NCBI GenBank assembly: GCA_036796215.1
Contig: DAIRDJ010000003.1
Location: forward strand, 1-64,000
Direction of reading: 5' to 3'
Source: SLRI01 sp036796215
GTDB taxonomy: Bacteria > Pseudomonadota > Alphaproteobacteria > Geminicoccales > Geminicoccaceae
DNA: 64,000 nt
The notes beneath the pieces were generated by a model. It was not told the DNA's origin. It saw only the letters and a program-made list of their open reading frames with translations, and did not search any database. The stretch's first letter is position 1; the number at the start of each line of letters is the position of its first letter. The translations under genes and the position numbers were made by a program. This document shows, piece after piece, positions 1 to 8,189 of this stretch.

Positions 1-1015
1 CGATCTTCTCGACGCACATGACACCCTCGTGGCTGGCCTTGTGGGCGAGCCAGGGCGCACCCACGACGTCGCCGATGGCGTAGACGCCGGGCTCGCCCGT
101 CCGGCACCACTCGTCGATGACGATGTGGCTGCGGTCGGTCTTCACCTTGGTCCCGTCGAGGCCGAGATCCTCGACATTGCCGACGATGCCGACCGCCATG
201 ATCACCCGGTCGACGGTCAACTCCTGGCTCTTGCCCCCGGCCTCGATGGTGGCCATGACGCTGTCCTTGCCCTTCTTCAGGCCCTTGACCTGGGCACTGG
301 TCAGGCACTTGATCCCGCGTTTTTCGAACTGTTTCTCGGCGAAGGCCGAGATCTCGGCGTCCTCGACGGGCAGCACGCGGTCCAAGACCTCGACGACGGT
401 GACTTCGGCCCCCATCGAGCGGAAGAAGCTCGCGAACTCGATGCCGATCGCCCCGCTGCCGACGACGAGCAGCGATTTCGGCATCATGTCCGGGACCATC
501 GCCTCGCGGTAGGACCAGACCAGCTTGCCGTCGCTCTCCAGGCCCGGCAGCTGGCGGGCGCGCGCACCGGTGGCGAGGATGATGTGCTTGGCCGTGAGCG
601 TCTCCTTGCCGCCCTTGTTGAGCTCGACCTCGAGCTTGCCCATTCCCCCCTGAGTTGGGCCGGCGAGCCTGCCCTTGCCGTCGAAGACCGTGACCTTGTT
701 CTTTTTCAAGAGGTGGCCGACGCCCTTGGAGAGCTGGCCCGCGATGCCACGGCTGCGCTTGACGACCGCTTCGAGGTCGAAGCTCACCTTTTCGGCCTTC
801 AGCCCGAAGGACTGGGCGTGGCGGAAATTGTCGAAGACCTCGGCGGTGCGCAACAGGGCCTTCGTGGGAATGCAGCCCCAGTTGAGGCAGATGCCGCCCA
901 GATGCTCGCGCTCGACCACGGCCGCCGTCATGCCGAGCTGGGCCGCCCGGATGGCCGCCACGTAGCCGCCCGGCCCGCCGCCCACGACGACGAGGTCGAA
1001 TGAGGTGTCGGCCAT
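1..1015 (-). CDS. lpdA: Dihydrolipoyl dehydrogenase (E3), 3' end outside window
   Basis: This is the flavoprotein E3 that reoxidises dihydrolipoamide in 2-oxoacid dehydrogenase complexes, using FAD and NAD+. About 338 N-terminal residues are present. A FAD-binding GGGPGG sits at residues 12-17, and the redox-active disulfide motif CLNWGC gives C43 and C48. A second Rossmann segment (VVGSGAIGIEFA) for NAD and the segment YAIGDV are also visible. The C-terminal dimerisation domain with the His-Glu pair lies beyond the window. The start is the ATG at 1015. In related bacteria lpdA usually follows pdhC directly. Here it has the same orientation but is separated from pdhC by two toxin-antitoxin modules, so it may need its own promoter. 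Confidence 0.96.
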   Translation of the reverse strand, partial: MADTSFDLVVVGGGPGGYVAAIRAAQLGMTAAVVEREHLGGICLNWGCIPTKALLRTAEVFDNFRHAQSFGLKAEKVSFDLEAVVKRSRGIAGQLSKGVGHLLKKNKVTVFDGKGRLAGPTQGGMGKLEVELNKGGKETLTAKHIILATGARARQLPGLESDGKLVWSYREAMVPDMMPKSLLVVGSGAIGIEFASFFRSMGAEVTVVEVLDRVLPVEDAEISAFAEKQFEKRGIKCLTSAQVKGLKKGKDSVMATIEAGGKSQELTVDRVIMAVGIVGNVEDLGLDGTKVKTDRSHIVIDEWCRTGEPGVYAIGDVVGAPWLAHKASHEGVMCVEKI

Positions 1016-1093
1016 GGCGTTGCTCCCTGCGCTAGTGTTGCCGGTCGGTTGTGGCGGCTTCAGAGAACTTGTCAACCGGCGGGTCGGCGGTGT

Positions 1094-1112
1094 ATGTAGA
1101 ACTGTGCTACAT
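1094..1112. promoter_or_regulatory. Inverted repeat upstream of Phd-type antitoxin, candidate autoregulatory operator
   Basis: ATGTAG (1094-1099) and CTACAT (1107-1112) form a perfect 6-bp inverted repeat with a 7-bp spacer. It lies 13 bp before the antitoxin ATG at 1126. Phd-family antitoxins normally repress their own operon by binding short palindromes like this. The site also overlaps the only plausible promoter region between lpdA and the module. Binding is inferred. Confidence 0.5.
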
Positions 1113-1125
1113 TGGAGTGTACCCG

Positions 1126-1386
1126 ATGCGGACGGTGTCGATCCGTGAGGCGAACCAGAGCTTCTCGCGACTCTTGAAGGACGTCGAAGCGGGCGAGACG
1201 GTGGTGATCACGCGGCAGGGCAAGCCGGTGGCGGAACTCAAGCCTCGGCCGGCGAGCCGGCTCGATGATCCCGAGTTTCGCGAAGCTTACGAGCGCCTCA
1301 AGCGGCATTTGGCGCAACTGCCCAGGGATGGCTACCGCGTGGGCAAGATCACTGAAGAGGACAAGTACGGCGACATCGAGCTTTGA
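1126..1386 (+). CDS. Type II antitoxin, Phd/YefM (prevent-host-death) family
   Basis: A protein of 86 residues. The N-terminus (MRTVSIREANQSFSRLLKDV) and the following GETVVITRQGKPVAEL segment are the hallmark of the Phd/YefM fold, which dimerises to bind operator DNA. The acidic C-terminal tail (ending EEDKYGDIEL) is the part that in this family wraps and blocks the toxin. I chose the ATG at 1126 because it gives the canonical N-terminus; an upstream in-frame extension from 1051 has no family resemblance. Its TGA overlaps the TTG start of the PIN toxin by 3-4 bp, so the two are probably co-translated. Confidence 0.88.
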   Translation: MRTVSIREANQSFSRLLKDVEAGETVVITRQGKPVAELKPRPASRLDDPEFREAYERLKRHLAQLPRDGYRVGKITEEDKYGDIEL

Positions 1387-1835
1387 CGCGCGTCGCCTTC
1401 GATACGAACGTCCTGGTCTATGCCGAGTTGGAGCCGGGCACGGAGAAGGGAGACTTGGCCGGCTCCCTGATCGAGCGCGCAGCCATTGAGCAGGGGATCG
1501 TCGCGGCACAGGTCATCGGCGAATTCTTGGCGGTGGTACGCCGCAAGCGGCGCGAGCTGTTTCCAGGCGCTTGCGCGTTCGCCATGGAGTTGACGTCGCT
1601 CTTCAAGATTGCGGATGCCGACGCAACGGTGATGCGCAACGCCATCGAGCTCGCGCAGCGACACCGTCTCCAATTCTGGGACGCCGTAATCTGTGCCGCA
1701 TCGATGAAGGCCGGTGCGACGCATCTCCTCAGCGAGGACATGCACGAAGGGTTCGCTGTGGCCGGTCTCACGATCGTCAATCCGTTCAACGAGGCCAGCA
1801 GTACCCTGCTCGACCGTCTCTTGCCGCCCGCATAG
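1383..1835 (+). CDS. PIN-domain toxin (VapC-like ribonuclease)
   Basis: A PIN-domain protein of 150 residues. The acidic residues expected to hold Mg2+ are visible: the N-terminal FDTNVLVY, the Glu in VIGEFL, the Asp in FWDAVICA, and the Asp in LLSEDMHEG. VapC-like PIN toxins cleave RNA, often tRNA, when freed from their antitoxin. The start is TTG at 1383, embedded in the antitoxin stop codon, which implies coupled translation. The cognate partner is the Phd-type protein immediately upstream. The exact RNA target cannot be read from sequence. The gene converges on the second PIN toxin with only 15 bp between stops. Confidence 0.87.
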   Translation: MTRVAFDTNVLVYAELEPGTEKGDLAGSLIERAAIEQGIVAAQVIGEFLAVVRRKRRELFPGACAFAMELTSLFKIADADATVMRNAIELAQRHRLQFWDAVICAASMKAGATHLLSEDMHEGFAVAGLTIVNPFNEASSTLLDRLLPPA

Positions 1836-1838
1836 CTC

Positions 1839-1852
1839 GAGCTGGGCAGCTC
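1839..1852. terminator. Short hairpin between convergent toxin genes
   Basis: GAGCT-GGGC-AGCTC forms a 5-bp stem with a 4-nt loop. It sits between the stop codons of the two convergent PIN toxins and overlaps the stop of the minus-strand one. There is no T-run on either side, so it could only be a weak or factor-assisted bidirectional stop signal. Confidence 0.25.
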
Positions 1853-2249
1853 AAGGGGTCACTCGACCGAGGCCGGGGATGCGGTCGAAGGCGCGATCAT
1901 AGGTGCAGATCGCTGTGCAGCCGTTTGCCAGCGCGACTGCGGCGTGGATCGCATCGCGAGCGCCAAGCTCACTGTCCGCGTGCATCATTGATCGGGCTCG
2001 ATCAACGATGTCAGCGGTGATCGGCAGCACTCTGGGTACGGCGCCCTTCAAGAGATCGTAGACGCGGCTCCCGTCGTCCCAGCGGCGAATGGCGCGGTAG
2101 CGATGAAGCATCTCCTGCAGGACCTCGGCATCGGTCGCTGCATCGATCTGGCCGTTCGCGACGCGGCGCAGGTAGCCGATGGAAGGCGGCTTGTTGGGGT
2201 GCGCAGCACCCACGGCGTAAATGAAGATGTTGGCATCGATGAGAATCAA
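1851..2249 (-). CDS. PIN-domain toxin (VapC-like), second module
   Basis: A PIN-domain protein of 132 residues. It opens with MILIDANIFIYAVG, giving the first catalytic Asp at residue 5. It also has a Glu in VLQEMLHRY, the Asp in GARDAIHAA, and the Asp in CTYDRAFDRIPGLG. All four acidic positions of an active PIN nuclease appear intact. The ATG at 2249 overlaps the upstream antitoxin stop by 4 bp (ATGA), the usual antitoxin-toxin arrangement. Its sequence is clearly different from the PIN toxin of the convergent module, so this is a second, independent system rather than a duplication. Confidence 0.88.
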   Translation of the reverse strand: MILIDANIFIYAVGAAHPNKPPSIGYLRRVANGQIDAATDAEVLQEMLHRYRAIRRWDDGSRVYDLLKGAVPRVLPITADIVDRARSMMHADSELGARDAIHAAVALANGCTAICTYDRAFDRIPGLGRVTP

Positions 2250-2497
2250 GCCGGCAGATCACGTGGTGGCGGCACGCTCTGCTGCTTCATCTCCTCGACC
2301 GTCCCGACCGGCAGCGACATCGCGGCCATGGCCTCCACCGCGGCCAAGCGGTCTTCGGTGTCGCTCAGGCCATACTGCCTGATGCAGGCCTCGCGCACCA
2401 GCTCACCCAGGCTCTTGCGCCGCTCGCGGGCGACGGCCTTGAGACGCTCGTGCAGGTCGGCGGACAGCAGAATGGTCGTCTTGTGCGAAAGCTCCAT
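2246..2497 (-). CDS. Ribbon-helix-helix antitoxin (VapB/CopG-like)
   Basis: A protein of 83 residues. The N-terminal segment SHKTTILLSADLHERLKAVA followed by RRKSLGELVREA matches a ribbon-helix-helix DNA-binding domain (beta strand, helix, turn, helix). The C-terminal 40 residues, rich in Ala, Glu and Pro, would be the toxin-binding tail. The ATG at 2497 has a good ribosome-binding site (GGAGG, 5 nt spacer). It is the first gene of a two-gene operon with the PIN toxin downstream. The upstream 70 bp contain two inverted repeats that could serve in autoregulation. Confidence 0.82.
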   Translation of the reverse strand: MELSHKTTILLSADLHERLKAVARERRKSLGELVREACIRQYGLSDTEDRLAAVEAMAAMSLPVGTVEEMKQQSVPPPRDLPA

Positions 2498-2544
2498 GGC
2501 AACCTCCAGCACGACATATGGAGGATGCCCGCGATCAGACAAGT

Positions 2545-2565
2545 CTTCGACGTCGGGCGTCGAAG
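2545..2565. promoter_or_regulatory. Perfect 8-bp inverted repeat between pdhC stop and antitoxin
   Basis: CTTCGACG (2545-2552) and CGTCGAAG (2558-2565) are perfect inverted repeats separated by 5 bp. They abut the pdhC stop codon (2566-2568) and lie about 50 bp upstream of the antitoxin start. The position fits either a transcription stop after pdhC (no T-run follows) or an operator for the antitoxin operon. Sequence alone does not decide between them. Confidence 0.45.
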
Positions 2566-3885
2566 CTACAGCATCAGGCTGATCGGATCCTCGATCAGCC
2601 CCTTGAACGCCTGCAGCCATTCGGCACCCAGGGCTCCGTCGACGACGCGGTGGTCGACGGAGAGGGTGCAGGACATGACGGTGGCGATGGCCAAGGCACC
2701 GTTCTTGACGACCGGGCGCTGCTCGCCGGCGCCGACAGCGAGGATGCAGGCCTGGGGCGGGTTGATGACGGCGGCGAAGTCCTTGATGCCGTACATGCCG
2801 AGATTGGAGATGGTGAAGCCGCCGCCCTGGTACTCCCCGGGCTGGAGCTTGCCCTCCTTGGCACGGGCCGCCAGGTCCTTCATCTCGGCCGAGATGGTGG
2901 CGAGGCCCTTCTGGTCCGCTTTCCTGACGATCGGGGTGATCAGGCCACCCTCGATGGCGACAGCGACCGACACGTCGATGTCCTCGAACTGGTAGAGCTT
3001 GTCGCCGCCCCAGATCGCGTTGACCGCCGGCTTCTGGCGGATGGCGATGGCGGTCGCCTTGATGATCAGGTCGTTGACCGAGAGCTTGTAGGTCGCCCCC
3101 GGCCGCTCGTTCAGCTCCTTCCTGAGCTTCAGCAAGGCATCGAGCTCGCAATCGACCGTCAGGTAGAAGTGCGGGATCTGCTGCTTGGCTTCGGTCAGGC
3201 GGCGGGCGATGACCTTGCGGACGTTGGAGAGGCCGATCTCCTTGTGCGGGGCATCGGGGGCGCCGGGCGCTGCGGCCGGTGTCGGGGCCGAGGCCGGGGC
3301 TGCGGCGGGCGTGGGCTTCTCGGCGGCCTTCGGAGCTGCCTTGCCGACACCCTTCTCGAGGGCCGCCTCGATATCTGCCTTGATGATGCGGCCACGGGGC
3401 CCGCTGCCGGAAAGGGCGGCGAGGTCGAGGCCGGCCTTCTCGGCCATGCGTTTGGCCAAGGGGCTCGCGAAGATGCGGCCGCCCTGGCCGTTACTCGGGC
3501 CGTTGCCGCTCTTGGCCGCTGGCGCGGCTTCGGCTTTCGCCGGCTCGGCCTTCTCGGGTGTCGATTCGTCCTTCGCTTCGGGCGGGGCAGCACCGTTGCC
3601 GCCACCACTCGTGTCGACGGTGTCGAGGGCGGCTGAGTCCTCGCCCTCCTCCAGGAGCAGGCCGATCACGTCGTTGACGGCGACACCCTCGGTGCCGGCG
3701 GGGACGATGATCCGGCCGAGCTTGCCCTCGTCGACCGCCTCGACCTCCATGGTCGCCTTGTCGGTCTCGATCTCGGCGATGACGTCGCCGGGGGCGATCG
3801 GGTCGCCCTCCTTCTTCAGCCAGGTCGCGAGGTTGCCCTCGGTCATGGTCGGCGAGAGCGCCGGCATCAGGATCTTGATCGGCAT
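2566..3885 (-). CDS. pdhC: Pyruvate dehydrogenase complex E2, dihydrolipoamide acetyltransferase
   Basis: E2 core of the pyruvate dehydrogenase complex (439 residues), which transfers acetyl from lipoamide to CoA. Domains in order: one lipoyl domain (residues 1-80, lipoylated K43 in the EIETDKATMEV motif), an Ala/Pro-rich linker, a peripheral subunit-binding domain (about 135-175, FASPLAKRMAEKAG), a second linker, and the catalytic domain (about 210-439). The active-site motif DHRVVDG (H412, D416) is present. The ATG at 3885 has a strong ribosome-binding site (GGGGAGGA, 5 nt spacer). It is the third gene of pdhA-pdhB-pdhC; the usual fourth gene, lpdA, is displaced downstream by two toxin-antitoxin modules. 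Confidence 0.97.
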   Translation of the reverse strand: MPIKILMPALSPTMTEGNLATWLKKEGDPIAPGDVIAEIETDKATMEVEAVDEGKLGRIIVPAGTEGVAVNDVIGLLLEEGEDSAALDTVDTSGGGNGAAPPEAKDESTPEKAEPAKAEAAPAAKSGNGPSNGQGGRIFASPLAKRMAEKAGLDLAALSGSGPRGRIIKADIEAALEKGVGKAAPKAAEKPTPAAAPASAPTPAAAPGAPDAPHKEIGLSNVRKVIARRLTEAKQQIPHFYLTVDCELDALLKLRKELNERPGATYKLSVNDLIIKATAIAIRQKPAVNAIWGGDKLYQFEDIDVSVAVAIEGGLITPIVRKADQKGLATISAEMKDLAARAKEGKLQPGEYQGGGFTISNLGMYGIKDFAAVINPPQACILAVGAGEQRPVVKNGALAIATVMSCTLSVDHRVVDGALGAEWLQAFKGLIEDPISLML

Positions 3886-3906
3886 CTTGGTCCTCCCCGG
3901 CGTTCT

Positions 3907-5307
3907 CTAGCGCTTGTAGCAGACGGCCCTTGCCGCCTCGATGACGTCGGCGGTCTGGGGCAGCGCCAGCTTCTCGAGGTTGGCGGCATAGGGCATCGGC
4001 ACGTCCTTGCCGGTGACGCGGATGACCGGTGCGTCCAGATGGTCGAAAGCCTCCTCCATCATGATCGCGGCGAGCTCCGAGCCGATGCCGGATTGCGGCC
4101 AGCCTTCCTCGACCGAGACGAGGCGGTTGGTCTTCATCACCGACTTGACGATGGTGGCCTTGTCCAGTGGCCGCATGGTGCGAAGGTCGATGACCTCGGC
4201 GGAGATGCCCTGCTCGGCGAGCGCGTCCGCGGCCTCGAGCGCCCGGCTCATCATCAGCGAGAAGGAGGTGATGGTGACATCCGTGCCGGGGCGGACGATC
4301 TTCGCCTTGCCGATCGGCAGGACGAAGTCGTCCATGACCGGCACCTCGAAGGTCTGGCCGTAGAGCACCTCGTTCTCGAGGAAGACGACGGGGTTGGGGT
4401 CGCGAATCGCGGCCTTCAAGAGGCCCTTGGCGTCGGCGGCACTGTAGGGGCAGATGACCTTGAGGCCCGGGCAGTGGCTGTACCAGGAGCTGTATTCCTG
4501 GCTGTGCTGGGCGGCGACGCGCGCAGCCGCCCCGTTCGGGCCTCTAAAGACGATCGGGCTGCCCATCTCGCCGCCGGCCATGTAGAGGGTCTTGGCCGCC
4601 GAGTTGATGATGTGGTCGATCGCCTGCATGGCGAAGTTCCAGGTCATGAACTCGACGATCGGCCGCAGCCCGGCCATGGCGGCACCCACCCCGAGGCCGG
4701 CGAAGCCGTGCTCGGTGATCGGCGTATCGATCACCCGCTTGGCGCCGAACTCTTCGAGCAGGCCCTGGCTGATCTTATAGGCACCCTGGTATTCGGCGAC
4801 CTCCTCGCCCATCAGGAAGACGTCCTGGTTGCGGCGCATCTCCTCGGCCATGGCGTCCCTTAGCGCCTCGCGGACGGTCATCTTGACCATCTCGGTGCCG
4901 GCTGGGATCTCGGGCTCGTCGGGCTGGACGGCCTCGGTCGGCAGCGCGGTCTTGGGCTCGCCCTGGCGTTTCGGCTCGGGCTCCAACTTGGGCGCCGCGG
5001 CCGGGGCCGGGGCTGCCGCACCGTTGCCGCCGGCCTCGTAGCTGTCCAGCGCCGAGGCGTCCTCGCCGTCGCCGAGCAGGAGGGCAATGGGCGTGTTGAC
5101 GGCGACCCCCTCGCTGCCCTCCTTGATCAGGATACGGCCGAGTTTGCCCTCGTCGACGGCTTCGACCTCCATGGTCGCCTTGTCGGTCTCGATCTCGGCG
5201 ATGACATCGCCGGCGGCGACATCGTCGCCCTCCTGCTTCAGCCAGCGGGCGAGATTGCCTTCGGTCATGGTCGGCGAGAGCGCCGGCATCAGGATTTCGG
5301 TTGGCAT
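3907..5307 (-). CDS. pdhB: Pyruvate dehydrogenase E1 component subunit beta with N-terminal lipoyl domain
   Basis: Beta subunit of the heterotetrameric E1 (466 residues), which with PdhA decarboxylates pyruvate using thiamine diphosphate. Residues 1-80 are a lipoyl domain (K43 in ETDKATMEV), followed by an Ala/Pro linker and the transketolase-type beta domain from about residue 140 to the end. An E1-beta that carries its own lipoyl domain is characteristic of alphaproteobacterial complexes. The lipoyl domain closely resembles that of PdhC, and a 44-bp stretch is identical between the two genes. The gene lies between pdhA and pdhC with short gaps, so the three are presumably one operon. Confidence 0.97.
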   Translation of the reverse strand: MPTEILMPALSPTMTEGNLARWLKQEGDDVAAGDVIAEIETDKATMEVEAVDEGKLGRILIKEGSEGVAVNTPIALLLGDGEDASALDSYEAGGNGAAAPAPAAAPKLEPEPKRQGEPKTALPTEAVQPDEPEIPAGTEMVKMTVREALRDAMAEEMRRNQDVFLMGEEVAEYQGAYKISQGLLEEFGAKRVIDTPITEHGFAGLGVGAAMAGLRPIVEFMTWNFAMQAIDHIINSAAKTLYMAGGEMGSPIVFRGPNGAAARVAAQHSQEYSSWYSHCPGLKVICPYSAADAKGLLKAAIRDPNPVVFLENEVLYGQTFEVPVMDDFVLPIGKAKIVRPGTDVTITSFSLMMSRALEAADALAEQGISAEVIDLRTMRPLDKATIVKSVMKTNRLVSVEEGWPQSGIGSELAAIMMEEAFDHLDAPVIRVTGKDVPMPYAANLEKLALPQTADVIEAARAVCYKR

Positions 5308-5370
5308 CTTCAGGGCCTTCCCCGATCAAACGGTCACTTGTGCGGGCACGTGGTCAGACGGTGGCCGAAG

Positions 5371-6411
5371 TCAGACGGTCGCAACATCGACCTCGAGCAG
5401 GATGTCGGTCCAGAGCTCCGCAGGATCGGGCTCCGGGCTGTCCTGGGCGAAGCGGGCGGCGTCGTTGACAATGTCACGGACCTCCTTGTCCATCGTCTTC
5501 AAGGCATCGGCGTCGCTGAGCTTGGCGTCCAGGATCTTGACTCTCAGGTTCTCGATCGGGTCGCGCTGCTCGCGGTATTCCTGCAGCTCTTCCTTCTTGC
5601 GGTACTTGGCCGGATCCGACATCGAGTGGCCGCGATAGCGGTAGGTCATGGCCTCGAGGATGAAGGGGCCGTTGCCGTCGCGGACATATTGCACGACCTC
5701 CTGGGCCTTCTCGTGCACCGCGGTGACGTCCATGCCGTCGACCTGCTCGCCGGGGATGCCGTAGGCGGCACCACGCTCGCAGAGATTCTGGCCGGCCGAG
5801 GCGCGCGCCTGCGAGGTGCCCATGCCGTAGCGGTTGTTCTCGATGACGTAGATGACCGGCAGCTTCCAGAGTGCCGCCATGTTGAAGCTCTCGTAGACCT
5901 GGCCCTGGTTGACCGCCCCGTCGCCCAGATAGGTCGTGCAGAGGCCCCCGTCCTCGCGGTATTGGTGGGCAAAGGCGATGCCGGTGCCGAGCGGCACCTG
6001 GGCCCCGACGATGCCGTGCCCGCCGTAGAACTTCTTGTCCTTGGCGAACATGTGCATCGAGCCGCCCTTGCCCTTGGAATAGCCGGTGCTGCGGCCGGTG
6101 AGTTCGGCCATGACGTTTCGCGGGTCCATGCCGCAGACCAGCATGTGGCCGTGGTCGCGATAGGCGGTGATCACCGAATCCTTGTCGGAAAGGGCGTGCT
6201 GGATGCCGACCGCGACCGCCTCCTGGCCGATATAGAGGTGGCAGAAGCCGCCGATCAGGCCCATGCCGTAGAGCTGGCCGGCCTTCTCCTCGAAGCGGCG
6301 GATCAGCAGCATCTCGCGGAAGAAGCCGAGCCACTGCTCGCTGGCGGCAGTCGACGCCTGCTTCGTCGTCCGGCGGGCCGGCGCCTTGCTGCCGGTCTTG
6401 GTCGCTGTCAT
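5371..6411 (-). CDS. pdhA: Pyruvate dehydrogenase E1 component subunit alpha
   Basis: Alpha subunit of E1 (346 residues). It carries the thiamine-diphosphate motif starting YLGDGAVNQG and ending with the Asn pair in IENNRYGMG. The conserved loop YRYRGHSMSDP is also present. It starts the pdhABC operon. I chose the ATG at 6411 because it is preceded by GGGAGGGG with a 7-nt spacer. An upstream in-frame extension to 6510 has no family similarity and would run through the promoter region. A disordered Ala/Thr/Lys-rich N-terminus of about 25 residues precedes the catalytic domain. Confidence 0.97.
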   Translation of the reverse strand: MTATKTGSKAPARRTTKQASTAASEQWLGFFREMLLIRRFEEKAGQLYGMGLIGGFCHLYIGQEAVAVGIQHALSDKDSVITAYRDHGHMLVCGMDPRNVMAELTGRSTGYSKGKGGSMHMFAKDKKFYGGHGIVGAQVPLGTGIAFAHQYREDGGLCTTYLGDGAVNQGQVYESFNMAALWKLPVIYVIENNRYGMGTSQARASAGQNLCERGAAYGIPGEQVDGMDVTAVHEKAQEVVQYVRDGNGPFILEAMTYRYRGHSMSDPAKYRKKEELQEYREQRDPIENLRVKILDAKLSDADALKTMDKEVRDIVNDAARFAQDSPEPDPAELWTDILLEVDVATV

Positions 6412-6457
6412 GAGCGGGCCCCTCCCGTTACGGTTTAGTGTCTCGCGACTTGCCGAG

Positions 6458-6463
6458 ACTATA
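6458..6463 (-). promoter_or_regulatory. Candidate -10 element of the pdhABC operon
   Basis: TATAGT on the minus strand lies about 47 bp before the pdhA start, inside a perfect 10-bp palindrome (GACTATAGTC, 6456-6465). The matching -35 region is weak (CTGGTG at a 17-bp spacing). The palindrome over the -10 box could allow repressor control, which is inference. Confidence 0.4.
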
Positions 6464-6528
6464 GTCGAGAATACGGGCAGCACCAGCCGGTCGCGGTGCA
6501 TGCGGGCCATGCGCGAGCGATGGGGCGG

Positions 6529-6891
6529 CTACTCGAGCGGGTACTCGGGCGGTTCGGCCGCTGGCGGCGGATCGAAGATCACGACCTCGTTCTCGTGGAT
6601 GAAGCCGAGGGCGTAGAGGGTCTCCTCGAGCAGGTCGATCGCGATCCCGTCCTCGTCCAGTGCTCTTACCCGTTCCTCGAGCCACTGCCGTTCGGCACGG
6701 ATCTCTTCGAGCTCGAGGCGCTTGAGCTCGAGCTCGTGGTTGCGGTCGACCCAGGCGAAGAGGCCGCGGCTGCCGTGGATCGAGTGGTAGGCGAAATAGC
6801 CCAGCGTCAAGACCAGGATGATGCCCAGCCAATGCCGCCCCGCCTCGCGTTTGAGACGGTAGAGCCGATAGCCGAGCGCATCCCGGGTCAA
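6529..6891 (-). CDS. ftsB: Septum formation initiator, FtsB/DivIC family
   Basis: A small bitopic membrane protein (120 residues) of the FtsQLB divisome subcomplex. One transmembrane segment (about residues 22-36, LGIILVLTLGYFAYH) is followed by a coiled-coil-forming stretch of charged residues (about 45-85, with repeats such as ELELKRLELEEIRAE) and a short C-terminal domain. The position between eno and pdhA is typical for this gene in alphaproteobacteria. The start is taken as TTG at 6891, 15 bp after the eno stop; the ribosome-binding site is poor and no better in-frame start precedes the membrane segment. Confidence 0.87.
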   Translation of the reverse strand: MTRDALGYRLYRLKREAGRHWLGIILVLTLGYFAYHSIHGSRGLFAWVDRNHELELKRLELEEIRAERQWLEERVRALDEDGIAIDLLEETLYALGFIHENEVVIFDPPPAAEPPEYPLE

Positions 6892-6906
6892 GAAGCGGTT
6901 CCCGGA

Positions 6907-8184
6907 TCAGAAGGTGGCGAGGCCCGGATAGACGGCGGCGGCGCCGAGCGCCTCCTCGATGCGCAGGAGCTGGTTGTACTTGGCCAGCCGATCGGAGCGG
7001 GAGAGCGAGCCGGTCTTGATCTGGCCGCAGCAGGTAGCGACCGCGAGGTCGGCGATGGTGGCATCCTCGGTCTCGCCCGAGCGGTGCGACATCACCGAAC
7101 GGTAGCGGCTGGCGGCAGCCATGCGGACGGCGTCGAGGGTCTCGGTAAGCGAGCCGATCTGGTTGACCTTGACGAGGATGGCGTTGCCGATGCCCTTCTC
7201 GATCCCTTCGGCGAGGATCGCGGGGTTGGTGACGAAGAGGTCGTCACCGACGATCTGCACGGTCTTGCCGAGCCGGTCGGTGAGGTGCTTCCAGCCGTCC
7301 CAGTCGCCCTCGGCGAGGCCGTCCTCGACCGAGCGGATCGGGAACTTCCGGCACAGGCTCTCGATGAAATCGACCATGCCGCCGGCATCGACCTTCCGGC
7401 CTTCGCCGCTCATGTCGTAGACGCCATTGGCGAAAAATTCGCTCGCCGCACAGTCCAGCGCGAAGACGATGTCGTCGCCGACCCTGTAGCCGGCCGAGGC
7501 CACGGCCTTCTCGAGAAAGCCCAGGGCCGCCTCGGCCGAGGGCAGGTCGGGGGCGAAGCCGCCTTCGTCGCCGACATTGGTGTTGTGGCCGGCATCCTTC
7601 AGGCCCTTCTTCAGGGCGTGGAAGACTTCGGCGCCCATGCGCAGGGCTTCGGCGAAGGTGGGCGCGCCCACCGGCATGATCATGAATTCCTGGATGTCGA
7701 TCGGGTTGTCGGCGTGCGCCCCGCCGTTGATCACGTTCATCATCGGCACCGGCAGCACACGCGCCCCCGGGCCACCCAGGTAGCGAAAGAGCGGCAATCC
7801 TGCGTTCTCGGCCGCGGCCCTGGCGACCGCCAGGCTGACGCCGAGGATGGCGTTCGCTCCCAGCCGGCCCTTGTTGTCGGTGCCGTCGAGCTCGAGCATG
7901 GCGTGGTCGATGGCGGCCTGCTCGATGGCGTCGCGGCCGAGGATGGCGTCCGTGATCTCGCCGTTGACGGCATCGACCGCCTTGAGGACCGATTTGCCCA
8001 GATAGCGGCTCTTGTCGCCGTCCCTGAGCTCGAGCGCTTCGCGCGAGCCGGTGGAGGCCCCCGACGGCACGGCCGCCCGGCCCATGGCGCCGGAGGCCAG
8101 GGTGACGTCGACCTCGATCGTGGGGTTGCCACGGCTGTCCAGGATCTGCCGGGCGTGCACGCCGACGATGTCGCTATCGCGCAT
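6907..8184 (-). CDS. eno: Enolase
   Basis: Converts 2-phosphoglycerate to phosphoenolpyruvate in glycolysis (425 residues, family-typical length). Signature motifs include GDEGGFAP, SVEDGLAEGDW (metal-binding region), and the C-terminal SHRSGETED containing catalytic residues. The chosen ATG at 8184 has AAGGGG 9 nt upstream. An alternative in-frame ATG at 8193 overlaps the kdsA stop (ATGA), but its Shine-Dalgarno would abut the start codon. The gene follows kdsA, which follows pyrG, a common proteobacterial order, and all are likely cotranscribed. Confidence 0.98.
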   Translation of the reverse strand: MRDSDIVGVHARQILDSRGNPTIEVDVTLASGAMGRAAVPSGASTGSREALELRDGDKSRYLGKSVLKAVDAVNGEITDAILGRDAIEQAAIDHAMLELDGTDNKGRLGANAILGVSLAVARAAAENAGLPLFRYLGGPGARVLPVPMMNVINGGAHADNPIDIQEFMIMPVGAPTFAEALRMGAEVFHALKKGLKDAGHNTNVGDEGGFAPDLPSAEAALGFLEKAVASAGYRVGDDIVFALDCAASEFFANGVYDMSGEGRKVDAGGMVDFIESLCRKFPIRSVEDGLAEGDWDGWKHLTDRLGKTVQIVGDDLFVTNPAILAEGIEKGIGNAILVKVNQIGSLTETLDAVRMAAASRYRSVMSHRSGETEDATIADLAVATCCGQIKTGSLSRSDRLAKYNQLLRIEEALGAAAVYPGLATF

Positions 8185-8189
8185 TGGTC

